Source: GCA-002840305 sp964394905 (lineage in GTDB: Bacteria; Patescibacteriota; Patescibacteriia; Patescibacteriales; UBA12465). Taken from it: a DNA stretch of 35,136 nucleotides. Positions 15,040-22,687 of this stretch are shown one piece after another. Numbering within the stretch: position 1 is the stretch's first letter; each line of letters begins with the position of its first letter. Location: positions 1 through 35,136 of the forward strand of contig CAYMZF010000006.1 of assembly GCA_964394905.1 (NCBI GenBank). The letters are read 5' to 3'. The notes beneath the pieces were generated by a model that was not told where the DNA came from, did not search any database, and was given only the letters and a program-made list of their open reading frames with translations. A program made the position numbers and the translations under genes.

Positions 15040-16836
15040 TTAATTACTCGAACAATAATTAAGAACTCTTAATTGATATAAAGAAAAATCATCATTAATA
15101 TTTTTAACTAATTTAATATTTAAATTAAAATCTTTTAATCGTCGTTCATTTAGATATTCTATATCTTTGTCTGGTAAAGTAAAATTGTAATAATAAAGCG
15201 GAACCCGAGTTGCCAAACGATAATAATTTTTATTCATATTATTATCATCAAACCGACCGACAATAACCTTTCTTTCCGGAAATAAAAATTTATCGTGATA
15301 TTCGGTTATAATAATAGCGTCTTTTTCGGTTAAATCAATAACTTGACCTACTTCAATTTTAGCCATACGACTTTTAGAAAAATAATATTTTAAACCTTCC
15401 TCAGAACCGGCATAAACAAACTTTAAAGATAAAAATATAATTACAATTATTATCAAAGCAGAACATAAATTACCAATTAATTTTCTGATTTGTGTTTTTT
15501 TTATCCAAAAAAATATGTTTTTAATTTTTAAAATAAAAATTGAGACAAACGGAAACAAACTAATATAAATTGGTAGCCAATAACGCGTATAAGAATTACC
15601 GATAGTAAAACTGTTAGGATCAGGATTATCAACAAACTTCCAAGAACCATAATAAACTATTAAAATTAAAGACAAAACTAACCAAGCCAATCCATAGGAC
15701 CATATTTTTTTAAAAGTCTGACGATCGTAAACAATTAAATAAACCAAGCCAAAAACAAAAGGCCAAAATAAATACCAAAACATTTCGGCGCAATATTTAA
15801 AAAACATAAAGAACGATTGCAAGGGATAAAAACCAAAATAAAATACAGTATTAAAAATTGACTTAATTAAATCACCGGCTTCGGATAAATGTCCCGAAAA
15901 GAAAGATTTAAATAAACCGCCACTGGCCTGACCTATATTTTCAATTGATCTGTTCATTTCATTATAACCGCCATAAAAAGGAGAATTGTATAGAAGCTGA
16001 TTGTTATAAAAAATAGGTAAAAGAGCCAAAAAGGCAAACGATAAAATAATGGCCAGACGCCACCAATTAAATTTTTTAAAATTAAAAATAAAAAATAATA
16101 ATCCGGCCGGAACTAACCATACTAATTCCGAAGATCGAACGGCAACAGTTAGTCCTAAAAATAAACCGGTTAAAGACGCAAAAATAAAATCACGCGAAAA
16201 AAGTTCTTGATAATATTTTTTTTTGTCGGCCTGATCGATTTTTATAATCGGAATTTTCTTTTGAATCAATTTAGTTAAGAAATATAAAAATATGATAAAA
16301 AACGATAAAAACAAAACATTATGAAACATGCTACGAGCCGAATAATATATTAATACCGGAAAAGAAAAAAATAACAAAAAAGAAATAAAAGCATTTTTAG
16401 AACCAAATAATAATTTTATCAGTAAATAATAAAATATTAAGCCTATACTAGCAAAAAACGGAGTTAAAAATGGAATAATTCCTGAACCAAAAACTTTAGC
16501 CAAATTTCCATAAATTAAAGTCATCCCCAAAAAACTGACCGGTTTAATTACTCCTTGATAACTAAAATAACTGCGAGGCTTAACTATGTCTTGAGCAATT
16601 AAATTATATTTTTCAAAAAAAGTCAGCTGGTCGGTTTCTTGATATAATTTAGTAAAAATATAATTGGCATTTTCATCGGGTGAAAAAAACTTTAAAAAAT
16701 CTTGTTTAACTTGAAAAGCCGGTAAAATTGAGGTTAAAACAAAAAAAACCAAAGCCAATATAAACACCGGTAATAAAAACTTATCATCTTTAAAAGGTTT
16801 GATTATTAGTTTTAATATTTTTTGAAAGTATTTCAT
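15040..16836 (-). CDS. GT39/GT-C-fold membrane glycosyltransferase
   Basis: 598 aa with a dozen or so hydrophobic segments: the first at about 20-42 (LLPVFILALVFFVLTSIL), then a first outer loop with the acidic pair Asp54-Glu55 (FFSPDENANY), the usual catalytic DE of GT-C enzymes (PMT/ArnT-like), further helices to about residue 480, and a soluble C-terminal part. GLTVAVRSSELVWLVPAG in the middle fits the family's Arg-containing loop. It would use a lipid-phosphate-linked sugar as donor on the outer face of the membrane. It is first gene of a minus-strand operon GT39-miaB-miaA and has a plausible promoter at 16843-16871 that leaves no real leader. Acceptor (protein or lipid glycan) is unknown. 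Confidence 0.82.
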   Translation of the reverse strand: MKYFQKILKLIIKPFKDDKFLLPVFILALVFFVLTSILPAFQVKQDFLKFFSPDENANYIFTKLYQETDQLTFFEKYNLIAQDIVKPRSYFSYQGVIKPVSFLGMTLIYGNLAKVFGSGIIPFLTPFFASIGLIFYYLLIKLLFGSKNAFISFLLFFSFPVLIYYSARSMFHNVLFLSFFIIFLYFLTKLIQKKIPIIKIDQADKKKYYQELFSRDFIFASLTGLFLGLTVAVRSSELVWLVPAGLLFFIFNFKKFNWWRLAIILSFAFLALLPIFYNNQLLYNSPFYGGYNEMNRSIENIGQASGGLFKSFFSGHLSEAGDLIKSIFNTVFYFGFYPLQSFFMFFKYCAEMFWYLFWPFVFGLVYLIVYDRQTFKKIWSYGLAWLVLSLILIVYYGSWKFVDNPDPNSFTIGNSYTRYWLPIYISLFPFVSIFILKIKNIFFWIKKTQIRKLIGNLCSALIIIVIIFLSLKFVYAGSEEGLKYYFSKSRMAKIEVGQVIDLTEKDAIIITEYHDKFLFPERKVIVGRFDDNNMNKNYYRLATRVPLYYYNFTLPDKDIEYLNERRLKDFNLNIKLVKNINDDFSLYQLRVLNYCSSN

Positions 16837-16842
16837 AATAAA

Positions 16843-16871
16843 ACTTTATCAAAAAAGTCCCATATAATCAA
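16843..16871 (-). promoter_or_regulatory. Probable promoter of the GT39-miaB-miaA operon
   Basis: On the minus strand TTGATT (16871-16866), 17-bp spacer, TAAAGT (16848-16843). The ATG is at 16836, only 6 bp beyond the -10, so the transcript would be leaderless. The -35 overlaps the end of the terminator hairpin at 16868-16897. Confidence 0.42.
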
Positions 16872-16897
16872 TAAAGGGCTACTAAGCCCTTTATTGA
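16868..16897 (-). terminator. Hairpin terminator after the 1033-aa gene
   Basis: A perfect 13-bp stem (16868-16880 with 16885-16897) and a 4-base loop (ACTA). The stem core is AAAGGGCT/AGCCCTTT. It lies just after the stop of the 1033-aa gene on the minus strand. The T-run after it is broken (TTATATGGGACTTTTTT), so efficiency is uncertain. Confidence 0.65.
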
Positions 16898-16917
16898 GAA
16901 ATTTGTATATAAACGAA

Positions 16918-19900
16918 TTATTTATCTTTACTTAATATATTTATACTAGTCTTTAAATCTTGAGCCGAAAATTTATCATGAATAATAGTTGATTGTTCAT
17001 TATTACTTTCTCCGGCTAAAAATTTTTTTAAATCATCTATCTCTTCTATTTTAACCGAATTTTTATCCGGAAAAGACATTCCAAATTCTTTACCGGTATC
17101 AGTATCTTTTAGAGTAAATAAATCTGGCCCTATTACTTTACGATGCTCGGTAATTTCAAATCTTTTACCATAATCTCCTAAAGATTCTTTCAAACTGTCG
17201 GAGTTTTTAAAAGCCACTTTTATTTTATATTCATTATTATTTTCAACTACCGGACTATCATTAATAGTTTCACTTTTTACTTCATCGTTGTGTTCAACAA
17301 TATTATTATGAGATTCAATATTATCATTTTTTAAAATACCATTAGAAGATTGGTTTACATCAGTAACCGGATCATACGAATTATTTGGTTGTTCTATGGC
17401 ATTACTAATATTATTACTTCCATCATTGTTTTCTACTTCCATCATATTATGCAAATTATCCGGAGAATATTCACTATCGTCGGATATATCAATTTCAGAG
17501 TTAACAGGACTAATACTAGAATTATATTTATCTAAATCAATACCCTCAGAAGCTAAGGCTTGTTTGAAAGCTTGTTCATTTTCATAATCGCTTAAAACAT
17601 TAGATTCGGTTTCTGAAGATTTATAGTAATCATCTAAATTAGTTCCGTCAGAAGCCAAAGCTTCTTCTAAAGATTGTTTGTTTTGGTCTTCAATATTTAA
17701 ATTATCCGGGTTAACTTCATTAATAACCGAATCAACTTCGGCTGATGGCAAATTAGTAACAGCCGGAATATCTTCTAAAATATTAGCTTGAACTCCATGA
17801 TTTAAAATAACATTAATATTACCATCAGCTCCTAAAATAACTTTATCACCCGGATGAACAACTATACTATTGGCCGAACCGACAAATGATTCACCGTTTT
17901 CCGCATTAACAAAAGTTATTTTTTCATTATTACCCATGTGACCATCAAAAATTTTTGATATTCCATCACCCGGTTCTAGTATTATAGTTTTTTGATTTTC
18001 TCCAATGGCTTCATTTATTACCGTATTAACTTCGGGATTAGAAACATAATTTTCCGCTTTAACTTCAGCTAAATCCACTTTATTTTCTAAACTAATATCA
18101 GTATTTTGTTCAACGGTATTAGCGCTTGGTTTAATAGTATCAATATTTTGTGAAGAATTAGATTCTTCAATTTTTATGTTTTTAAAATCACTATCATGAT
18201 TATGGCTAATATTATCGGAAATAGAATTAATTATTTCTGGAGTTATAAAACCAAGAGCGGCTGAACTAATTTTAAGAAGGTATTTTAAAATATTTTTATC
18301 TCTATCTTCTTTTCTATTGTTCATCATTTTTTCTTCTTTCAAATCATTTAATTCTTTAGCTTTAAACTTAAATTCTAAAAAACGAAGATAAGACTTGCTT
18401 TGAGCAACTTCTTCCTGTAATTGTAAATATTTTTCAGGATTATTTTTTTTGAAACTTAAATCATCTAACAAAATTAAAGCCCGAGCATTCAATAATTTTA
18501 ATCCATCTAATTCTCTATCAATCTCTCGTTCTTGTGTTTTTATTTCTTCTTGCCTAATTGTTTGATTGGCCTGATTATTTTTTTTATTTCTTTCCGTTTG
18601 ATATTTTTCATCAACTTCTTTAAGAATTTGATATTTTTCTTTAATAATTTTAATTTGTTCACTTATTTTTTCTCCTTGATTTAAATCTAATTGATCTTTA
18701 TTTTCTTTAAAAATAGCCTTGCCCGCTAAAGCTCCCATATTCCAACCAACATAGGCTCCTAAAACATTTTTAAGTATAGGAATTTCTTTAGAACCAAGTC
18801 TTAAACCAACTATAGCACCAGTAACTATAGCGGAATTGATAACTCGATCTTGATTAGAAATATTAGTTCCTGATAATAAATTTTTAGCTTTAGTTAATAA
18901 ACTGGAATTCTTTTTTAAAAAAGCAGTTTCTTTATCAATTTGATTTTTTTCTAAATTTAATTCTGTTTTATAAATTGACAAAAGTTGTTCACGTCTTTTT
19001 TTATTACAACCCGGATATTTTAAATCAACATAACTATTTAATATTGTTTCTTGCCCAGCTTCATCCATAGCAAAAAAATCTTTATTCCATTTTTCTGTCC
19101 CTTTGATAAAAGTAGCCGCCGATAATTCTTGCCATACTTTGTCATTATCAATATTATTTTTTATTTCACCAACCTTAGCTTTTATTTTTTTTTCTTCGCT
19201 TTTACCTTTTAAATATTTTTCAACAATTCTAATAGTTGCCACTCCAATTGTTCCACCAATACCAAAAAAAGCTGAGCCAGCTATAGCCCCGGTAGTATAA
19301 GCTCCGACTCTAGCCAAATCAGACCAAGCTAATTCGGTTTTACCAATTTTTATTTTTTTCTTACTATCTCTCTCAGCTTTAAGAACTTCCTTTTGAGCAA
19401 TAGCTGTAATATTATCTTCATGATTTTTTAAAACTTCAAGAATATCCGCTTCAACTAATCCCAATCTACTAGCAATTGTTTTAATTTTTTCTCTAAAATC
19501 AACCTTATTTACTAATTCTTGTAAGTTAACTGTTTTTAAATTATCAATAATACTATAAAAATTATTAGCTACTTCGTAATCTTGAATTGATTGTTTAAGC
19601 CTATCACTTTCTTTTAAGTCTGATAAATCTTTATTGTTCTCACCTAAAAATAAATTTTCTTTACTGTAAAATTTAAAATCAGTTTTATTTTTTTCTATTA
19701 CTGATTCTAAAACATCGGCTACTTTATTATCTACCGGATCAATCATTTTTTCTTCTTCTGTATTATTGTTATTTTCTCCAATTATTGATTCTTCTTCCGT
19801 CTTGTTATTTTCTTCATTTTCAACTACTTTTTCTGATTCAGCTATTGGTTCTTCTATTGTATTATTCTTTTCTTCTTCATTTTCAACTACTTTTTCTGAT

Positions 19901-20019
19901 TCAGCTATTGGTTCTTCTATTGTATTATTATTTTCTTCTTCATTTTCAACTACTTTTTTCGGCTTGGGATTTTTGTATTCCCTAATCATTTTATTGATTC
20001 CAATATTTTTGGCTCCCAT
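16918..20019 (-). CDS. 1033-aa acidic repeat protein with Gly-rich membrane segments, unknown function
   Basis: Not recognised. Layout: residues 22-84 are a 21-residue repeat (KVVENEEE... then TIEEPIAESE), two full copies and a decaying third, very acidic; 100-235 is helical and charged; 238-266 is a Gly/Ala-rich hydrophobic stretch (GAIAGSAFFGIGGTIGVATI) and 395-437 a second one (SAIVTGAIVGLRLG, VLGAYVGWNMGALAGKAIF), resembling Gly-zipper membrane segments; 440-575 is a probable coiled coil rich in Glu, Lys and Gln; 577-599 is a third hydrophobic segment (YLLKISSAALGFITPEII). After it a low-complexity Asn/Glu/Ser part contains two PGD turns (EPGDGISKIF, VHPGDKVIL at about 682-730), a duplicated ALAS-D/E-G-x-x-LDxY motif (787-798 and 821-832), and a compact C-terminal domain at about 930-1000. 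Preceded by a 114-aa gene 27 bp away and mrdA further upstream. Probably membrane-associated; no function should be given. Confidence 0.8.
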   Translation of the reverse strand: MGAKNIGINKMIREYKNPKPKKVVENEEENNNTIEEPIAESEKVVENEEEKNNTIEEPIAESEKVVENEENNKTEEESIIGENNNNTEEEKMIDPVDNKVADVLESVIEKNKTDFKFYSKENLFLGENNKDLSDLKESDRLKQSIQDYEVANNFYSIIDNLKTVNLQELVNKVDFREKIKTIASRLGLVEADILEVLKNHEDNITAIAQKEVLKAERDSKKKIKIGKTELAWSDLARVGAYTTGAIAGSAFFGIGGTIGVATIRIVEKYLKGKSEEKKIKAKVGEIKNNIDNDKVWQELSAATFIKGTEKWNKDFFAMDEAGQETILNSYVDLKYPGCNKKRREQLLSIYKTELNLEKNQIDKETAFLKKNSSLLTKAKNLLSGTNISNQDRVINSAIVTGAIVGLRLGSKEIPILKNVLGAYVGWNMGALAGKAIFKENKDQLDLNQGEKISEQIKIIKEKYQILKEVDEKYQTERNKKNNQANQTIRQEEIKTQEREIDRELDGLKLLNARALILLDDLSFKKNNPEKYLQLQEEVAQSKSYLRFLEFKFKAKELNDLKEEKMMNNRKEDRDKNILKYLLKISSAALGFITPEIINSISDNISHNHDSDFKNIKIEESNSSQNIDTIKPSANTVEQNTDISLENKVDLAEVKAENYVSNPEVNTVINEAIGENQKTIILEPGDGISKIFDGHMGNNEKITFVNAENGESFVGSANSIVVHPGDKVILGADGNINVILNHGVQANILEDIPAVTNLPSAEVDSVINEVNPDNLNIEDQNKQSLEEALASDGTNLDDYYKSSETESNVLSDYENEQAFKQALASEGIDLDKYNSSISPVNSEIDISDDSEYSPDNLHNMMEVENNDGSNNISNAIEQPNNSYDPVTDVNQSSNGILKNDNIESHNNIVEHNDEVKSETINDSPVVENNNEYKIKVAFKNSDSLKESLGDYGKRFEITEHRKVIGPDLFTLKDTDTGKEFGMSFPDKNSVKIEEIDDLKKFLAGESNNEQSTIIHDKFSAQDLKTSINILSKDK
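19807..19956. repeat. 63-bp in-frame tandem repeat in the 1033-aa gene
   Basis: Period exactly 63 bp (the string CAACTACTTTTT recurs at 19821, 19884 and 19947). Two complete units and a partial third, almost identical at the DNA level, encode the 21-residue acidic repeat at residues 22-84. High DNA identity suggests recent slippage or unequal recombination, so copy number may vary among strains. Confidence 0.88.
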
Positions 20020-20046
20020 ATTTTTATATTAATAAATTATATAAAA

Positions 20047-20391
20047 TTATTTAGCTAAACTTTGTTCCATTTCTTTTACAAATTCTTCCATAGACACTTT
20101 TATCTTTTGGTCTAAATCCGGTATATATTTTTTAGTTATTTCATTTATTTTTTCAGGATCAGGAATTAAAACATCACTTAAAGACTCTTCGTATTCTTTT
20201 AAACCCTCTTCACTTAGATTTTCTAAAATTACTAACCCTAAACGACGACTAATTTGTTGTTCCATGTTGGCTCTAAATTCGTTTAAATCTTCTTCCGATA
20301 AATTTCTTAAATTGAATCGATCAATTAACCCTTCAACTAAAGGATTAAGTTCAGTTGTCTGCGATGATAAATCTTGGTTTAAGTTGCTCAT
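20047..20391 (-). CDS. 114-aa acidic helical protein, unknown function
   Basis: Small, soluble, strongly acidic and apparently all-helical: NPLVEGLIDRFNLRNLSEED, FRANMEQQISRRLGLVILEN, NLSEEGLKEYEESLSD, then DPEKINEITKKYIPDLDQKI. Two blocks share the pattern NLSEE-x-L-x-E (about 34-42 and 59-67), hinting at an internal duplication. It resembles short proteins of Patescibacteria that are sometimes grouped as DUF5663, but I cannot confirm that without a search. It has a very good promoter (20427-20455) and its stop is 27 bp before the 1033-aa gene, so the two are probably one transcription unit. Possible partner or regulator of the large protein; this is inference. Confidence 0.78.
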   Translation of the reverse strand: MSNLNQDLSSQTTELNPLVEGLIDRFNLRNLSEEDLNEFRANMEQQISRRLGLVILENLSEEGLKEYEESLSDVLIPDPEKINEITKKYIPDLDQKIKVSMEEFVKEMEQSLAK

Positions 20392-20426
20392 AATTTTATT
20401 TTAATTATAATTTTTAATATTTAAGT

Positions 20427-20455
20427 ATTATATCATTTTTTATTATTTTAGTCAA
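20427..20455 (-). promoter_or_regulatory. Strong promoter for the 114-aa / 1033-aa gene pair
   Basis: On the minus strand TTGACT (20455-20450), a 17-bp spacer ending in TGA, and a perfect TATAAT (20432-20427). The start codon at 20391 leaves a leader of roughly 30 bases. One of the three best promoter matches in the window. Confidence 0.8.
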
Positions 20456-20456
20456 A

Positions 20457-20478
20457 TTTGTATAAAAATTTATACAAA
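20457..20478 (-). terminator. Possible terminator after mrdA
   Basis: Ten-base arms TTTGTATAAA / TTTATACAAA separated by AA, giving a 9-10 bp A/T-rich hairpin 22 bp after the mrdA stop. The stem has few G-C pairs and no long T-run follows, so it may only slow polymerase. It abuts the promoter at 20427-20455. Confidence 0.42.
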
Positions 20479-20500
20479 AAATACCATTTTTATTGATATT

Positions 20501-22573
20501 TTAATTATTTGTATTATTTATAGTAGTAGTATTAATATCGGTGGTAGTGGCTATTATTTGATCTTTAGTAAAATACCAATTAAGTATTTCTCCAGCAATT
20601 GAAGTAGTTATACCACTACCTTCAATACCTTCTTCTACCATAACGGTTAAAACTATTTCCGGATTATTATAGGGAGCAAAAGAAGTAAACCAAGCATGAT
20701 TAGTTTTATTGGTTCCCCATTGAGCGGTTCCCGTTTTTCCGGCCACTTCTACCGGCAAAGAATTTAAACGACGAGCGCTACCACTAACAATAGTCTGACG
20801 CATACCTTCTTTTACAATTTGTACATTTTCTGAATCGATAAAATTTTGTCTAATAATTTCCGGTTCAACATCTCTTAACACTTTATTTTCACTTTCTAAA
20901 ATTTGCTTAGCTAAATGAGGTCGATATAGTTTTCCACCATTAGCAAAAAAAGCTGTAAAATTAGCTACTTGCAAAGGAGTAACTAAAATATCACCTTGAC
21001 CGATAGATACATTATAGGTATTTCCAATATACCAAGTTTCACCTTGGGTCTCTTTTTTCCATTCCGGAGTTGGAATAAAACCCTTACCTTCTTGGGCTAA
21101 ATCTATTCCACTTTGCTGTCCAAGACCAAATAAGGCTAAATATTCATCAATTTTTTCAATTCCTAATCCCTTAAAATCATTATAACCGGCTCCGATATAA
21201 TAAAAGAAAGTGTTAACCGATTCAGCAATAGCTTTATAAACATTAGTTAATCCATGACCGCCGGCTTTCCAATCGGCAAAAAACCAAGCTCCAACATTAA
21301 TGCCACCAGTACTCATAACCGTAGTATTGGCCGTTATAATTTTTTCTTGTAAGGCGGCAGCGGCTAAAGTCGGTTTTAAAGTTGAACCGGATGGAAAAGT
21401 ACCGCTAATTGCTCGATTAAATAATGGCATATTAGGATCATTGGCTAAATTACTATAATCCGTTTGACTAATTCCTTTAGAAAAAATATTGTTATCATAA
21501 GCCGGCCAACTAACTAAAGCTTTTATCTCACCGTTATTAGGATTAAGAGCTACAATTGAAGCTCTTTTCATATTATTTTCATCTAAATATTTTTTTAAAA
21601 TTTCTTCTGATTTTTTTTGTAAATCAATATCAACGCTTAAAACTAAACTATGACCATCTTCAGGATTAGTTTGTGAAACAACTTTTTTTTCTCGACCAAA
21701 AGCGTCAACTTCAATATTTTTTTTACCCTTTACCCCCTTTAATTCATTTTCATAAAAATATTCCAAACCTGATTTTCCGATATAATCAATTAAAGAATAT
21801 TCAGTTCCAAAAACTTCTAAATCATCTTCGGAAATTTTTCCGATATAACCTAAGAAATGAGATAAACTTAGAGAATTTTCTTCCGAACTTAAATATTTAC
21901 GTCTCATTTTTACCGAGATTGATACTCCCGGCATTTCTTCGGCCGCCAAATATACAATCATCGCTGAATTATAATCAATATTATCCATTAAAAACAATGG
22001 TTGATAAGAATCAAGCGAACCATATTCTATTTTATCTAATTTACTTTTAATTTCGGAAAAATAGGGACTATCGGTTGTTATTTGTAAATCGGTTTCACTG
22101 GATAAAGTTGAATTTTCAATACCCGATAAAATATTAGATAATTTTCTAATAATCTCATCTCGTTCCACTTCGTCTTTAGGTAAATCAATCGGGGTTAAAT
22201 ACAAAACAAAATTAGCTTCGTTTTTAACCAACGGAGTCATATTAGAAGAATAAATTATTCCCCGCTTCGGCTCAATGTTTTCAACTTTAATTCTATTGCC
22301 TTCGGCCAGTAACCTATAATCATCGCCTTTAACAACCTGTAGCCAAAATAAACGAACGAACAAAATAAAAAATGACAATAACAAAATTATAATTATATTT
22401 CTATTTTTTTCTAAATCAAAGGTTTTTTTTAAAACTTCTTTATCATTTTCACCAAATAAAAAAGAATCTTCCATCCAACCCAAATGATAGTAGGAATCTT
22501 TTAAATTTCCAAAACTATACTTTTTCTCTTTAACTATAAACGGATCTCCGTTTTTGTTATAATCAAACTTCAT
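20501..22573 (-). CDS. mrdA: Penicillin-binding protein 2 (peptidoglycan transpeptidase)
   Basis: 690 aa class B PBP. One membrane segment at about 59-80 (NIIIILLLSFFILFVRLFWL) after an unusually long ~58-residue cytoplasmic N-terminus. Then the pedestal (EGNRIKVENIEPKRGIIY around 91-108, the Arg-Gly hallmark) and ALNPNNGEIKALVSWPAYD. Transpeptidase motifs are complete: S397-T-L-K400 (SxxK, in GTFPSGSTLKPTL), S452-V-N454 (SxN), and K613-T-G615 (KTGTAQWG). The late segment NVSIGQGDILVTPLQVANF is typical of PBP2. It cross-links peptidoglycan during elongation, normally with RodA, which is not in the window. The last ~20 residues are a Thr/Asn-rich tail. Divergent from polA with its own promoter. 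Confidence 0.95.
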   Translation of the reverse strand: MKFDYNKNGDPFIVKEKKYSFGNLKDSYYHLGWMEDSFLFGENDKEVLKKTFDLEKNRNIIIILLLSFFILFVRLFWLQVVKGDDYRLLAEGNRIKVENIEPKRGIIYSSNMTPLVKNEANFVLYLTPIDLPKDEVERDEIIRKLSNILSGIENSTLSSETDLQITTDSPYFSEIKSKLDKIEYGSLDSYQPLFLMDNIDYNSAMIVYLAAEEMPGVSISVKMRRKYLSSEENSLSLSHFLGYIGKISEDDLEVFGTEYSLIDYIGKSGLEYFYENELKGVKGKKNIEVDAFGREKKVVSQTNPEDGHSLVLSVDIDLQKKSEEILKKYLDENNMKRASIVALNPNNGEIKALVSWPAYDNNIFSKGISQTDYSNLANDPNMPLFNRAISGTFPSGSTLKPTLAAAALQEKIITANTTVMSTGGINVGAWFFADWKAGGHGLTNVYKAIAESVNTFFYYIGAGYNDFKGLGIEKIDEYLALFGLGQQSGIDLAQEGKGFIPTPEWKKETQGETWYIGNTYNVSIGQGDILVTPLQVANFTAFFANGGKLYRPHLAKQILESENKVLRDVEPEIIRQNFIDSENVQIVKEGMRQTIVSGSARRLNSLPVEVAGKTGTAQWGTNKTNHAWFTSFAPYNNPEIVLTVMVEEGIEGSGITTSIAGEILNWYFTKDQIIATTTDINTTTINNTNN

Positions 22574-22602
22574 TCTCTTTAATATTACTCTATTATTTAT
22601 TG

Positions 22603-22630
22603 ATTATATCATATTTACTAGTTGAATCAA
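22603..22630 (-). promoter_or_regulatory. Promoter of mrdA
   Basis: Minus strand: TTGATT (22630-22625), 16-bp spacer, TATAAT (22608-22603); the start codon is 30 bp further at 22573. Divergent from the polA promoter within a 114-bp gap. Confidence 0.65.
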
Positions 22631-22651
22631 ATTACTAAACTTTTTTAAACA

Positions 22652-22680
22652 TTGAAAAAAGGCAATTAAAATGATAGTAT
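22652..22680 (+). promoter_or_regulatory. Promoter of polA, nearly leaderless
   Basis: TTGAAA (22652-22657), 17-bp spacer ending TGA, TAGTAT (22675-22680). The polA ATG is at 22688, just 7 bp beyond the -10, so transcription should begin at or next to the start codon. Confidence 0.6.
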
Positions 22681-22687
22681 AAAGCAT

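Noticed and set aside
19807..19956. CRISPR-like direct repeats
   Set aside because: Repeats are contiguous, in frame, without unique spacers, and no cas gene is near.
19766..20032. Plus-strand frames of 88 and 66 aa over the tandem repeat
   Set aside because: Both are readings of the 63-bp repeat on the wrong strand; the minus-strand gene has the promoter and continuity.
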